Shown: in pieces, positions 1 to 5,670 of the stretch
How the letters are laid out: each line of letters begins with the position of its first letter
Numbering within the stretch: position 1 is the stretch's first letter
Origin: Verrucomicrobiota bacterium
GTDB taxonomy: Bacteria > Verrucomicrobiota > Kiritimatiellia > B70-G9
Length of the DNA stretch: 6,285 nucleotides
Assembly: GCA_003641465.1 (NCBI GenBank)
Contig: QNAJ01000090.1
Span: 1-6,285 of the forward strand
Direction: 5' to 3'
The notes under the pieces: model-generated
What the model was told of the DNA's origin: nothing
Database searches by the model: none
What the model saw: only the letters and a program-made list of their open reading frames with translations
Made by a program: the position numbers and the translations under genes

Positions 1-1
1 C

Positions 2-2188
2 GGCACGGTGAAGGGACAAAACGCGCGGGGGGAGCTGTTCCGGGCGGTGGCCCGCCGTATCGTGCGGCGTGCTCTGGCAAAGGCCTTGAATAAGGGGCCA
101 GCCGGCGGCGCTTGGGGGCGTAAACGTGTGCGTCCCGCGCCGGTATCCGGTAACCTCCTCAAGCTCCTGGTCTACTCCAATTCTCTCTATTACGTGAGCG
201 CCGCGGACCTGGCGGCGGCGTTCGACCTGCCGGAGTGGTACATCAGGCTCTTGATTCAGTACCGCTATCTGCGACTGGAGAATATGGGGCAGGCCGTTCC
301 CTACGTATCCACGGATGACTTCGGCGGATTATGTTTCTACGGGCTGGGCCCGCAGACCATATTCACCGATCACAACGTGTACTGGCTGGGCTGGGGGCGT
401 AATCCTGCCATGGGGACCGTGGATGGCGGCGCCCCGGCGCCGCAGCTCGGACAGACTTTCCGGAGCGCGGTCGAATTCGAGGAAGACAACGTTGCCGCCA
501 CAGCCGTATTCAGTGATCCGGAAGGCGACTTCTGGCTCTGGGATGTACTGGTGGCCGGCAGCCCGGCGGCGGGATCACGGCAGCTTGAGTTCTCGCTTGG
601 TGGTGTCGCTCCTTCCGGAAGCGATGATTCACTTACCTTGATCCTCAAAGGCATATCAGACACCCGCCATCATGCGCGGGTGTCACTCAACGGAATGACG
701 TTGGCCGAATGCATATGGTCCGGCGCCACGCAGACCGCCGTTTCTGCGCCGTTGCCCCATGCATTGCTGGGCGCCACAAATATGCTGCAGATCGAAGCGA
801 TTCTGGATGACGGGGTGCCCTACAGTGTCTTCGGCTTGGATTCCTTCACGATAGCGTATGAGCGGTCCAGTCGCGCAGCCGCCGGAATCCTGGAAGGAAA
901 TTCCGACGGGCGCCGGGTGGTCACGGTGGAGGGATTCGCGACCGAGGGCCTGGTAGTGTTGGATATCTCCCAACCGGAGCAGCCGCGGCTGGTAGAGAAT
1001 GTGGCGGTCGCCGAGATGGGCGGAAAGTACGCGGCCAGCTTCCGGACGCCGGGCGGCGATATCCGCTTTGCGGCCGGGGAATACCAGAGTCTGCCGACGC
1101 CGGTGATCACAATAGCACAGTCCAACAATTTCCTGACCGCTGACCATCAGGTGGATTATGTGGCGATCTCTTCTGCATTTCTGGCCGATGCGGCCAAGCG
1201 GCTGGCCGCCTTCCACCAGGCGCGGGGCCTGCGGACGATGGCGGTCACGGTTGACGAGATCTATGATGTGTTCAATTTCGGCGTGCCCGACCCGTCGGCC
1301 ATCCGCCGTTTCCTTGACTACGCCTATACCTACTGGAGCAGCCCCCCGCGCTATGTGGTGCTGGTAGGTAAGGGCTCATATGACTACCGGGATCGCATGG
1401 GATTCGGGCAGAATCATGTCCCTGTGCGGCTGGTATCCACGCCGGAGGGATTGTTTGCCTCTGATGTCTGGTACGCGGATGTGGTGGGCGACGACGGGGT
1501 ACCGGAGATGGCCATCGGCAGGATACCCGCGGTTTCCGGGGCCGAGGTGGATGCCTATATCGCTAAACTCGCATCCTACGAGTCGGCCGCGGGAACATGG
1601 ACCAACCGGGTACTGGTCACTGCGGATAATGCCGATGAGGGCGGCAATTTCGAGGATGACAGCGATGCCATTGCCCGGTGGATCGGGCCGGAATATGAGG
1701 TGGTGAAAGTTTACCTGAGGGATTACGACCTCGCTTCTGCCCGGGCACTTCTTCTCGACGAGCTGGCCACCGGCGCACGGGTGATGACCTTCCTGGGGCA
1801 TGCCGGCCTGGACCGTCTGACCCAGGAAGGATTGCTTCTGGCGACGGATGCCGACCGGCTGGCGAACTCCGGGCGCCTGCCGGTTCTGATCGCCATAACC
1901 TGCGTGGCGGGACGCTTCGAGATTCCGGGCAATGATTGTCTGGCGGAAGTACTGGTCATGGATGCCGATGGCGGCTTCATTGCGGCATGGGCGCCCAGCG
2001 GGCTTTCACTGCATCATTCCGCACGGCTGCTGGCCGACGAGTTTCTGGCTGCGGTATATGCGCGGGGAGTGCGGGATCTCGGGGCCGCGGTGCAGGCCGC
2101 CGTGGAGGGAATGGCCGACCGTACGCGGAATGGATATCTGCTTTACCTTTACAACCTCATCGGTGATCCTGCCCTGATGATGAGGTAG
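2..2188 (+). CDS. Peptidase C25 (gingipain-family) cysteine protease, 5' end open at window edge
   Basis: This is a caspase-like-fold cysteine peptidase of family C25. Numbering from the GTG at 8, the catalytic part spans about residues 380-726. It has the family's typical blocks: a DYVAISS strand near 383, GKGSYDYRD near 454-462, AIGRIP near 502, then GHAG with the probable catalytic His at 598 and ITCVAG with the probable catalytic Cys at 632. The His-Cys spacing of 34 is close to the 33 I recall for gingipain RgpB. The end, YNLIGDPALMM, is also typical of the family. Residues 48-115 (LKLLVYSNSLYYVSAADL, then YGLGPQTIFTDHNVYWLGWG) match the N-terminal region usual in large C25 proteins, followed by a probable beta-sandwich at about 145-290. 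No C-terminal sorting domain follows the catalytic domain. There is no stop codon or ribosome-binding site between the window edge and the GTG, so the true start may lie upstream; no signal peptide can be judged. It ends 12 nt before the PqqD gene, which suggests one operon and a possible role in maturing the cluster's peptide. Family assignment is firm; substrate is inferred. Confidence 0.88.
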   Translation, partial: GTVKGQNARGELFRAVARRIVRRALAKALNKGPAGGAWGRKRVRPAPVSGNLLKLLVYSNSLYYVSAADLAAAFDLPEWYIRLLIQYRYLRLENMGQAVPYVSTDDFGGLCFYGLGPQTIFTDHNVYWLGWGRNPAMGTVDGGAPAPQLGQTFRSAVEFEEDNVAATAVFSDPEGDFWLWDVLVAGSPAAGSRQLEFSLGGVAPSGSDDSLTLILKGISDTRHHARVSLNGMTLAECIWSGATQTAVSAPLPHALLGATNMLQIEAILDDGVPYSVFGLDSFTIAYERSSRAAAGILEGNSDGRRVVTVEGFATEGLVVLDISQPEQPRLVENVAVAEMGGKYAASFRTPGGDIRFAAGEYQSLPTPVITIAQSNNFLTADHQVDYVAISSAFLADAAKRLAAFHQARGLRTMAVTVDEIYDVFNFGVPDPSAIRRFLDYAYTYWSSPPRYVVLVGKGSYDYRDRMGFGQNHVPVRLVSTPEGLFASDVWYADVVGDDGVPEMAIGRIPAVSGAEVDAYIAKLASYESAAGTWTNRVLVTADNADEGGNFEDDSDAIARWIGPEYEVVKVYLRDYDLASARALLLDELATGARVMTFLGHAGLDRLTQEGLLLATDADRLANSGRLPVLIAITCVAGRFEIPGNDCLAEVLVMDADGGFIAAWAPSGLSLHHSARLLADEFLAAVYARGVRDLGAAVQAAVEGMADRTRNGYLLYLYNLIGDPALMMR

Positions 2189-2200
2189 CAGGCGGAGACC

Positions 2201-2509
2201 ATGCGGGGGAGATACTTCGTGACGGAGAAAGACCCCAGATACCGCCGGGCAGCATCGGCGGTGAAAAGGTCGGTGGCCGGGGAGGTTTTCCTGGTTCCGG
2301 TCACGAACGGGGTGGCCGATGTTATGAGCCTGTATGTGCTTAATCCCACCGCGGAAGTTATCTGGGATCTTCTGGAGGAGCCGCGCAGCCTGAACGAGAT
2401 ATGCGAGCATATTCGGCAGGTCACCGGTGAGGCTGGTGCTCACGTCCGCGAAGATTGCTGTAACTTTCTGAACCAGTTAGAAGAGCTGGGACTGGTGGAA
2501 CGCGCATGA
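2201..2509 (+). CDS. PqqD-like RiPP peptide chaperone (RiPP recognition element)
   Basis: This small 102-residue protein has the PqqD winged-helix pattern. It starts with a basic N-terminus, followed by a strand pair around VAGEVFLVPVTNGVADVMSL. The diagnostic helix LNPTAEVIWDLLEEPRSLNEI lies at about 47-67, and a C-terminal helix ends in FLNQLEELGLVER. PqqD-family proteins bind the leader of a precursor peptide and present it to a radical SAM/SPASM enzyme, either as a separate protein or as a fused domain. Here it is separate, and its stop codon overlaps the start of the radical SAM gene by ATGA, so the two are probably translated together and act as partners. The ATG at 2201 has a purine-rich GGCGGAG 3 nt upstream and a GAGGT inside the end of the C25 gene; a GTG at 2219 is a less likely alternative start. 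No cofactor residues are expected or seen. The exact subfamily is not recognised. Confidence 0.87.
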   Translation: MRGRYFVTEKDPRYRRAASAVKRSVAGEVFLVPVTNGVADVMSLYVLNPTAEVIWDLLEEPRSLNEICEHIRQVTGEAGAHVREDCCNFLNQLEELGLVERA

Positions 2510-3630
2510 GTGTGCCTTGCACTGACGATTATCTGCAGGCTGGCGGACCGGATCGGGAGTGGATGGATCAGTTCCGCCGGAATGCCGCTCGCCTGAGAAT
2601 TCCGGTCTCGGGGATGATGGAGCTGACCCGGCGCTGCAATCTGGAATGTGTCCACTGTTACCAGAAGGGCTTGCGTGACTGCGAGTTACCCGCCGACCTG
2701 GCAGTGACAACGATCGGCGAACTGGCGGAAGCCGGCACACTCTTTCTGACACTGACCGGCGGCGAGCCTTTAATGCATCCGGATTTCGGCGCTATCTATC
2801 TGGCGGCCCGTAAGAGGGGCTTGATAGTCAGTGTTTTCACCAACGGTACCCTGGTCAGTACCGAGCATCTCAGGCTATGGCGCCGTTTTCCGCCGCGACT
2901 GGTGGAAATATCACTCTATGGCGCCGTTGCGGAAACTCATGACGCCGTAACCGGACAGGAAGGCTCATTCGACCGCGCCTTGGCCGCGGTCAGGAGATTG
3001 CTGGACTGCGGCGTCTCCATCGGGTTGAAGACGGTGATCCTGCGTAGAAACCTCGCAGAGGTTCCGGCGATCGGACGCATGGCTGCGGCGCTGGGCGTGC
3101 CTTTCCGGGTTGACCCGCTTGTTTTCGCGCATCACCAGTGGAGCCGGGGAGACGTTTCCCGGCTGCGCGCAGCCGCCCGTGATGCCGTGGGTATCGAACT
3201 GGCGGACCAGGATCGGCGCCGTCAATGGCGGGTCCACGCCGCTCAGGCCGCGAAAACCGATCAGCGGCGGCTGTACCGGTGCGGCGCCGGAATCACCGGA
3301 TTCTTTATTGACGCGCGCGGCTGGCTGGCCCCATGTGCCTTGGCGGTGCACCGGGCGGTTCCGCTGCGGGAGACAGGGTTCGCCGAAGCTTGGTGTCAAT
3401 TGCAGGGACTGCAGGAAATCCCGAGTCCGGCATCCTATCCCTGCAATGACTGTCCGTGGAAGCCATGGTGCAGCGGGTGTCCGGCGCTGTCCTGGTGCGA
3501 GTTGGGAGATGAGACGCGACCGGTACCGTACGCCTGTGAGATCGCCCGGGCGCGAGCGGAGTTGCTCGAAGATCGGGAAAGCTGTATGATGGAAAGCGCC
3601 CCAGGACTGCGGGAGGTGCAGGTGAAATGA
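2506..3630 (+). CDS. Radical SAM/SPASM peptide-modifying enzyme
   Basis: This is a radical S-adenosylmethionine enzyme of 374 residues, probably cytoplasmic and acting on the small peptide encoded next to it. The SAM-binding [4Fe-4S] motif CxxxCxxC is at Cys44, Cys48 and Cys51 (TRRCNLECVHCYQKG), and the GGEP motif at 85-88 contacts the SAM amino group. The C-terminal SPASM domain for auxiliary clusters has Cys259 and Cys277, with Gly272 between them in the usual CX12GX4C form. These are followed by Cys313, 316, 322, 325 and 344, with extra cysteines at 297 and 331. The spacing CX2CX5CX2CX18C differs slightly from the common CX2CX5CX3CX17C. PqqE, sactipeptide synthases and anSME maturases share this architecture, so the chemistry (thioether, C-C bond or other) cannot be read from sequence alone. 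No fused PqqD-like N-terminal domain is visible, which fits the separate PqqD gene. Both ends overlap neighbours by ATGA: with the PqqD gene upstream and the peptide gene downstream. Confidence 0.92.
   Translation: MSVPCTDDYLQAGGPDREWMDQFRRNAARLRIPVSGMMELTRRCNLECVHCYQKGLRDCELPADLAVTTIGELAEAGTLFLTLTGGEPLMHPDFGAIYLAARKRGLIVSVFTNGTLVSTEHLRLWRRFPPRLVEISLYGAVAETHDAVTGQEGSFDRALAAVRRLLDCGVSIGLKTVILRRNLAEVPAIGRMAAALGVPFRVDPLVFAHHQWSRGDVSRLRAAARDAVGIELADQDRRRQWRVHAAQAAKTDQRRLYRCGAGITGFFIDARGWLAPCALAVHRAVPLRETGFAEAWCQLQGLQEIPSPASYPCNDCPWKPWCSGCPALSWCELGDETRPVPYACEIARARAELLEDRESCMMESAPGLREVQVK
3612..3617 (+). promoter_or_regulatory. Strong Shine-Dalgarno of the peptide gene
   Basis: A perfect GGAGGT lies 9 nt before the ATG of the 63-residue peptide gene, within the last codons of the radical SAM gene. 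It supports the chosen start and suggests efficient translation of the peptide in addition to coupling through the ATGA overlap. It is the best ribosome-binding site visible in the cluster. Confidence 0.75.
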
Positions 3631-3818
3631 GGCCCGGAACGGGGCAGCGCGAACGCCGTCGTTCGGCGAGGAAGATCCGGTATGTACGGCCGACCGTGCG
3701 GGCAATTCGACTGAATACCGGAGAGCTGCTGGCGGTGGGGTGTAAGCTGGCCGATGGCGGGAATGCGTGGGGAGGGTTTACCTGCACCATGAATGCCTGT
3801 GTGGCCGCTGGCTCGTGA
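3627..3818 (+). CDS. Candidate RiPP precursor peptide (63 aa)
   Basis: I do not recognise this peptide as a named family, but its position, size and composition fit a radical SAM-modified precursor. The start codon overlaps the radical SAM stop (ATGA) and follows a perfect GGAGGT. Residues 1-28 are very basic (nine Arg and one Lys, including RERRRSARK). Residues 19-39 (YVRPTVRAIRL, then ELLAVGC) resemble, from memory, the YxxPxxxxIxL...ExLxxxC pattern of leader regions in small PqqD/radical SAM-associated peptides. The C-terminal part carries Cys39, Cys53 and Cys58, a GGNAWGGF segment at 44-51, Thr52 and Thr54, and ends in AAGS, so the last residue is Ser63. After Lys40 there is no Arg or Lys, giving a clear leader/core contrast. 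No other in-frame ATG exists. Likely core candidates start after Arg28 or around 38-41. The role is inferred from context; a non-precursor small protein remains possible. Confidence 0.72.
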   Translation: MRPGTGQRERRRSARKIRYVRPTVRAIRLNTGELLAVGCKLADGGNAWGGFTCTMNACVAAGS

Positions 3819-3845
3819 GAGCCGGCCGGTGCCGCTGATTTTTTT
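3807..3845 (+). terminator. Stem-loop and T run after the peptide gene (possible partial terminator)
   Basis: An 8-bp stem, GCTGGCTC paired with GAGCCGGC with one T-G wobble, has a GTGA loop that contains the peptide stop codon (stem 3807-3814 and 3819-3826). Seven T follow at 3839-3845. The 12-nt gap between stem and T run is longer than in a classical intrinsic terminator; a 4-bp hairpin CGGC/GCCG at 3823-3834 could close part of it. It may act as an attenuator or as a 3' stabiliser of the upstream message, raising peptide output relative to the kinase gene. Confidence 0.35.
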
Positions 3846-3922
3846 CTGCAATCACCTTGAAGCATTCCCGAGTCTTTCGGTAGTTGCTTGGGAGAAAACA
3901 GGGCGGATTGGAGATCTGAAGC

Positions 3923-4804
3923 ATGCATCACCTCCGGATCGGTGGGATTGAGTTAGAGCTATCACCGCCTTCGGGGCACATCATAGTGGAAAAGAATGCA
4001 ATCTATGCCCAATTCTGGGATTACGATGGGGTCCCATGCGACAATCACCTTTCTGCAGCGGTCCGGCTGGCGGACCGGCTTCCCTTCCCGGTGTCGGAAT
4101 CAGTCCCTGTTTCCGGAGCATGGCGCTACTGGTGTGACGGTCACACGCGGGCCGCATTGTTCATGGCGCGTGCGGGAAAGCGTGAGCGGATCGCAGTCAT
4201 TCTACCCGCCTCCGGGAATGAGATACAGGTATTGGTTTTCCCGGATGCGATGCCTTCCCCGCGCAATCCCGGGATCCCCAACCCGTTACACTTCCCGGTG
4301 GACATGGTAGTGTGGAGCATGTTGCTGCCCTTCCGGCAGGGCCTCGTGATGCACGCCGCAGGCTGGTTGCACGGAGGCGAAGTGGTGGTACTTGCCGGTC
4401 CGGGCGGGGCTGGGAAGTCCACGCTCGCCGGACTGTTGCAGTCGGAGATCGGAGGAACAATCCTTTCGGATGACCGGATGATACTGCGGATGAGCCCGGA
4501 CGGCCTACTGGCCTGGGGCACTCCCTGGTCGGGCGACCGGAACATGGCGGTGAACCGCGCTGCGCCGGTCAGACAAATCCTTTTTCTGCACAAAGACCGG
4601 CGCAACCGCATGAGCACGATGACACGCTCCCGGGTGGTAGAAAGCCTGCTCAAGGTATCCACGATTCCGTGGTATGACCAGCAACTGTCATCGCGGGCTT
4701 TGCAGTTGGTCGAGGAAATCTCCCGCGTTGCAGAGTGCCGTTCCTTGGGCTTTGTTGCCGGAGAGTCCGCGGCGACCTTCGTTGCGGGGTCGGGCCTTGA
4801 TTAG
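3923..4804 (+). CDS. HPr kinase-like P-loop protein of a peptide-modification cluster
   Basis: This 293-residue protein belongs to the HPr kinase/phosphorylase-like group found in RiPP clusters rather than to true HprK of sugar control. The kinase core is at about 140-293. It contains GLVMHAAGWL with His144, then VVVLAGPGGAGKST, whose Walker A stretch is Gly159-Thr167 with Lys165. ILSDDRMILR follows, with acidic residues Asp183-Asp184 as a probable metal or Walker B-type site. The last block, SLGFVAGESAATF, resembles the family's C-terminal end, so the gene appears complete. The N-terminal 130 residues are a poorly conserved region with no recognised domain. Related kinases in lasso-peptide clusters (ThcoK/PadeK type) phosphorylate the C-terminal Ser of the precursor. 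The neighbouring peptide ends in Ser, so the same activity is plausible but inferred. A GGAG lies 9 nt before the ATG, and a 104-nt gap with a stem-loop separates it from the peptide gene. Confidence 0.85.
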   Translation: MHHLRIGGIELELSPPSGHIIVEKNAIYAQFWDYDGVPCDNHLSAAVRLADRLPFPVSESVPVSGAWRYWCDGHTRAALFMARAGKRERIAVILPASGNEIQVLVFPDAMPSPRNPGIPNPLHFPVDMVVWSMLLPFRQGLVMHAAGWLHGGEVVVLAGPGGAGKSTLAGLLQSEIGGTILSDDRMILRMSPDGLLAWGTPWSGDRNMAVNRAAPVRQILFLHKDRRNRMSTMTRSRVVESLLKVSTIPWYDQQLSSRALQLVEEISRVAECRSLGFVAGESAATFVAGSGLD

Positions 4805-4892
4805 TGATTATGACCGCTCGCCGGTCGGCGGGTTGTTGCGGAAGGGTCCCTGGGGCCAGGCCCCGCCTGCCGCGGGGCAAGCTTTGATTAGT
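4797..4892. repeat. Short segment between 9-bp direct repeats at the kinase stop codon
   Basis: TTGATTAGT occurs at 4797-4805, covering the kinase stop codon, and again at 4884-4892. The 78 bp between them are GC-rich and contain hairpin-forming sequence. This could be a mini-element flanked by a duplicated target, or chance. The kinase reading frame ends in the first copy. Confidence 0.35.
4860..4878. repeat. GC-rich palindrome downstream of the kinase gene
   Basis: A 7-bp perfect stem (GCCCCGC / GCGGGGC) has a 5-nt loop. Its right side reads GCGGGGCAAG, the exact reverse complement of CTTGCCCCGC found at 6163-6172, so it is probably a copy of the palindrome family scattered through this tail. 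It could stop transcription of the operon, but no T run follows, so I do not call it a terminator. Confidence 0.5.
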
Positions 4893-4956
4893 CGTCAAGG
4901 CTGACCTATTTGTAGCCTGCGGTCTTTCGAACTTTGCGATCGTTGGGAGAGGTTCT

Positions 4957-4996
4957 TCACTTCATCTCGCGAAGCGCGCCAAGCACGCCAAGGGGA
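4957..4996. repeat. Dispersed repeat, 'gcgaag..gccaag' type
   Basis: The stretch 'tctcgcgaagcgcgccaag' followed by 'cacgccaagg' belongs, from memory, to a degenerate repeat type seen between genes in many bacterial genomes. It is roughly the reverse-complement style of the 'tttgcgtcctttgcgag' copies at 5167-5252. It has no coding role. Confidence 0.45.
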
Positions 4997-5004
4997 TGGC
5001 TGGC

Positions 5005-5015
5005 TCATGGTTGAT
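5005..5015 (+). repeat. ATGGTTGAT-type repeat, copy 1
   Basis: TCATGGTTGAT recurs in variant form at 5101-5119, 5993-6019 and 6122-6139. Copies lie next to the GTCAGAG repeats on both sides of the 31-bp array, so the two repeat types travel together here. Confidence 0.5.
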
Positions 5016-5052
5016 CGTAGATGGCTGTCGGGGATGGGCAGGGACGGGTGGA

Positions 5053-5080
5053 GTCAGAGGTCAGAGGTCAGAGGTCAGAG
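5053..5080 (+). repeat. Perfect 4 x 7-bp tandem repeat GTCAGAG
   Basis: Four exact copies of GTCAGAG occur back to back. A degenerate version is at 6038-6116. Such arrays are prone to slippage, and the copy number may vary between strains or be collapsed in assembly. Confidence 0.9.
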
Positions 5081-5100
5081 GGCCGGGTCGGGGCGCCAGC

Positions 5101-5119
5101 GGTTCATGGTTGCTGGTGG
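5101..5119 (+). repeat. ATGGTTGAT-type repeat, copy 2
   Basis: GGTTCATGGTTGCTGGTGG is a variant of the repeat at 5005-5015, placed just after the GTCAGAG array. Confidence 0.45.
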
Positions 5120-5148
5120 TTGTTGGGAGTCGGAAAAACCCTCTTTTC

Positions 5149-5262
5149 GCCATCCTCTCCCTGCGTGCTTTGCGTCCTTTGCGAGACTTCCTTTGTGTCG
5201 TCTCCTCCTTACGTCCTTTGAGCTCTTTGCGAGAAACGCTCTCTTCCTGCCTCGTCTTTGTG
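5149..5262. repeat. Dispersed repeats of the 'tttgcgtcctttgcgag' type, two copies
   Basis: TTTGCGTCCTTTGCGAGA at 5167-5184 is followed by a looser copy around 5211-5237 (TACGTCCTTTGAGCTCTTTG, then CGAGAAACG). From memory, this pyrimidine-rich repeat is found between genes in diverse bacterial genomes and often yields false Leu/Arg/Ser-rich protein predictions. Confidence 0.6.
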
Positions 5263-5277
5263 TTCTTGAAGCTTTCT

Positions 5278-5323
5278 GGATGAAGAAGATCGTAACACAG
5301 AGGACATAGAGAAGAGAACACAG
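5278..5323. repeat. Left copy of 18-bp direct repeat plus 'cacagagga' repeat
   Basis: GGATGAAGAAGATCGTAA at 5278-5295 is repeated perfectly at 5782-5799, and both copies run into a CACAGAG-rich repeat (here CACAGAGGACATAGAGAAG). The pair brackets the 31-bp array. Confidence 0.8.
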
Positions 5324-5504
5324 CCGAGAGCCGGATTAGAGGGGAACCCCGGCAAGTGGGATAGAGCGCGCGCCAGGCCGGACTTATCCGCTCGGAGAAA
5401 AAGTTCCAAGCATTGAAAGTTTTAAAAAGAAAATCTCCAAACCTTGGAAATTCTGGAAGCAAAAGTTCCAAGCATTGGAAGTTTTGGATGAAAATGTTCC
5501 AAGG

Positions 5505-5554
5505 CCGCCCCGACGCCGGTCGGGGCGAGCCTCGCCCCGATAGTAATCGGGCGG
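5505..5554. repeat. GC-rich palindromic insertion in array unit 4
   Basis: The insertion contains CCCCGAC/GTCGGGG (5508-5514 and 5519-5525), GGGGCGA/TCGCCCC (5522-5528 and 5532-5538) and CCCGAT/ATCGGG (5536-5541 and 5546-5551). An outer pairing CCGCCC/GGGCGG joins 5505-5510 to 5549-5554. The host dyad arms TTCCAA and TTGGAA close the whole structure. Confidence 0.8.
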
Positions 5555-5649
5555 GTTTGGAAGTTGTGACGGAAAAAGTTCCAGGCATTGGAAGTTGTGG
5601 AAGGGAAAGTTCCACGGTTTGAAAGTTGTGGAAGAAAAAGTTCCAAGGC

Positions 5650-5670
5650 TTGTCCCGGTAAAAGCGGGAT
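5650..5670. repeat. Small palindromic insertion in array unit 7
   Basis: TCCCG at 5653-5657 pairs with CGGGA at 5665-5669. The 21 extra bases lie between the TTCCAA and TTGGAA arms, the same location as the larger insertion in unit 4. Confidence 0.75.

Noticed and set aside
1376..1801. 141-codon minus-strand frame inside the C25 gene
   Set aside because: Shadow frame opposite a clear protein family; no domain or start signal.
3627..3818. Lasso-peptide precursor
   Set aside because: The kinase recalls lasso clusters, but no asparagine-synthetase-like cyclase or transglutaminase-like B protein is present; radical SAM plus PqqD fits better.
3857..3886. Possible promoter TTGAAG-18 bp-TAGTTG before the kinase gene
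   Set aside because: Poor match in both boxes and an 18-bp spacer; not distinguishable from chance.
2965..3931. Minus-strand frames of 138-246 codons opposite the radical SAM and peptide genes
   Set aside because: Low-complexity Arg/Pro/Ser translations typical of antisense frames in GC-rich genes. The plus strand carries the conserved motifs.
3923..4804. True HPr kinase/phosphorylase of carbon catabolite control
   Set aside because: The P-loop is GPGGAGKST rather than the GxSGxGKSE type, and the context is a peptide-modification cluster with no PTS genes.
4860..4878. Intrinsic terminator of the operon
   Set aside because: Good stem but no T run after it, and it matches the scattered palindrome family; kept only as a repeat.
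4996..5309. Plus-strand frames of 95-100 codons after the kinase
   Set aside because: They run through GTCAGAG and 'tttgcgtcc' repeats in overlapping frames, with no ribosome-binding site or domain.
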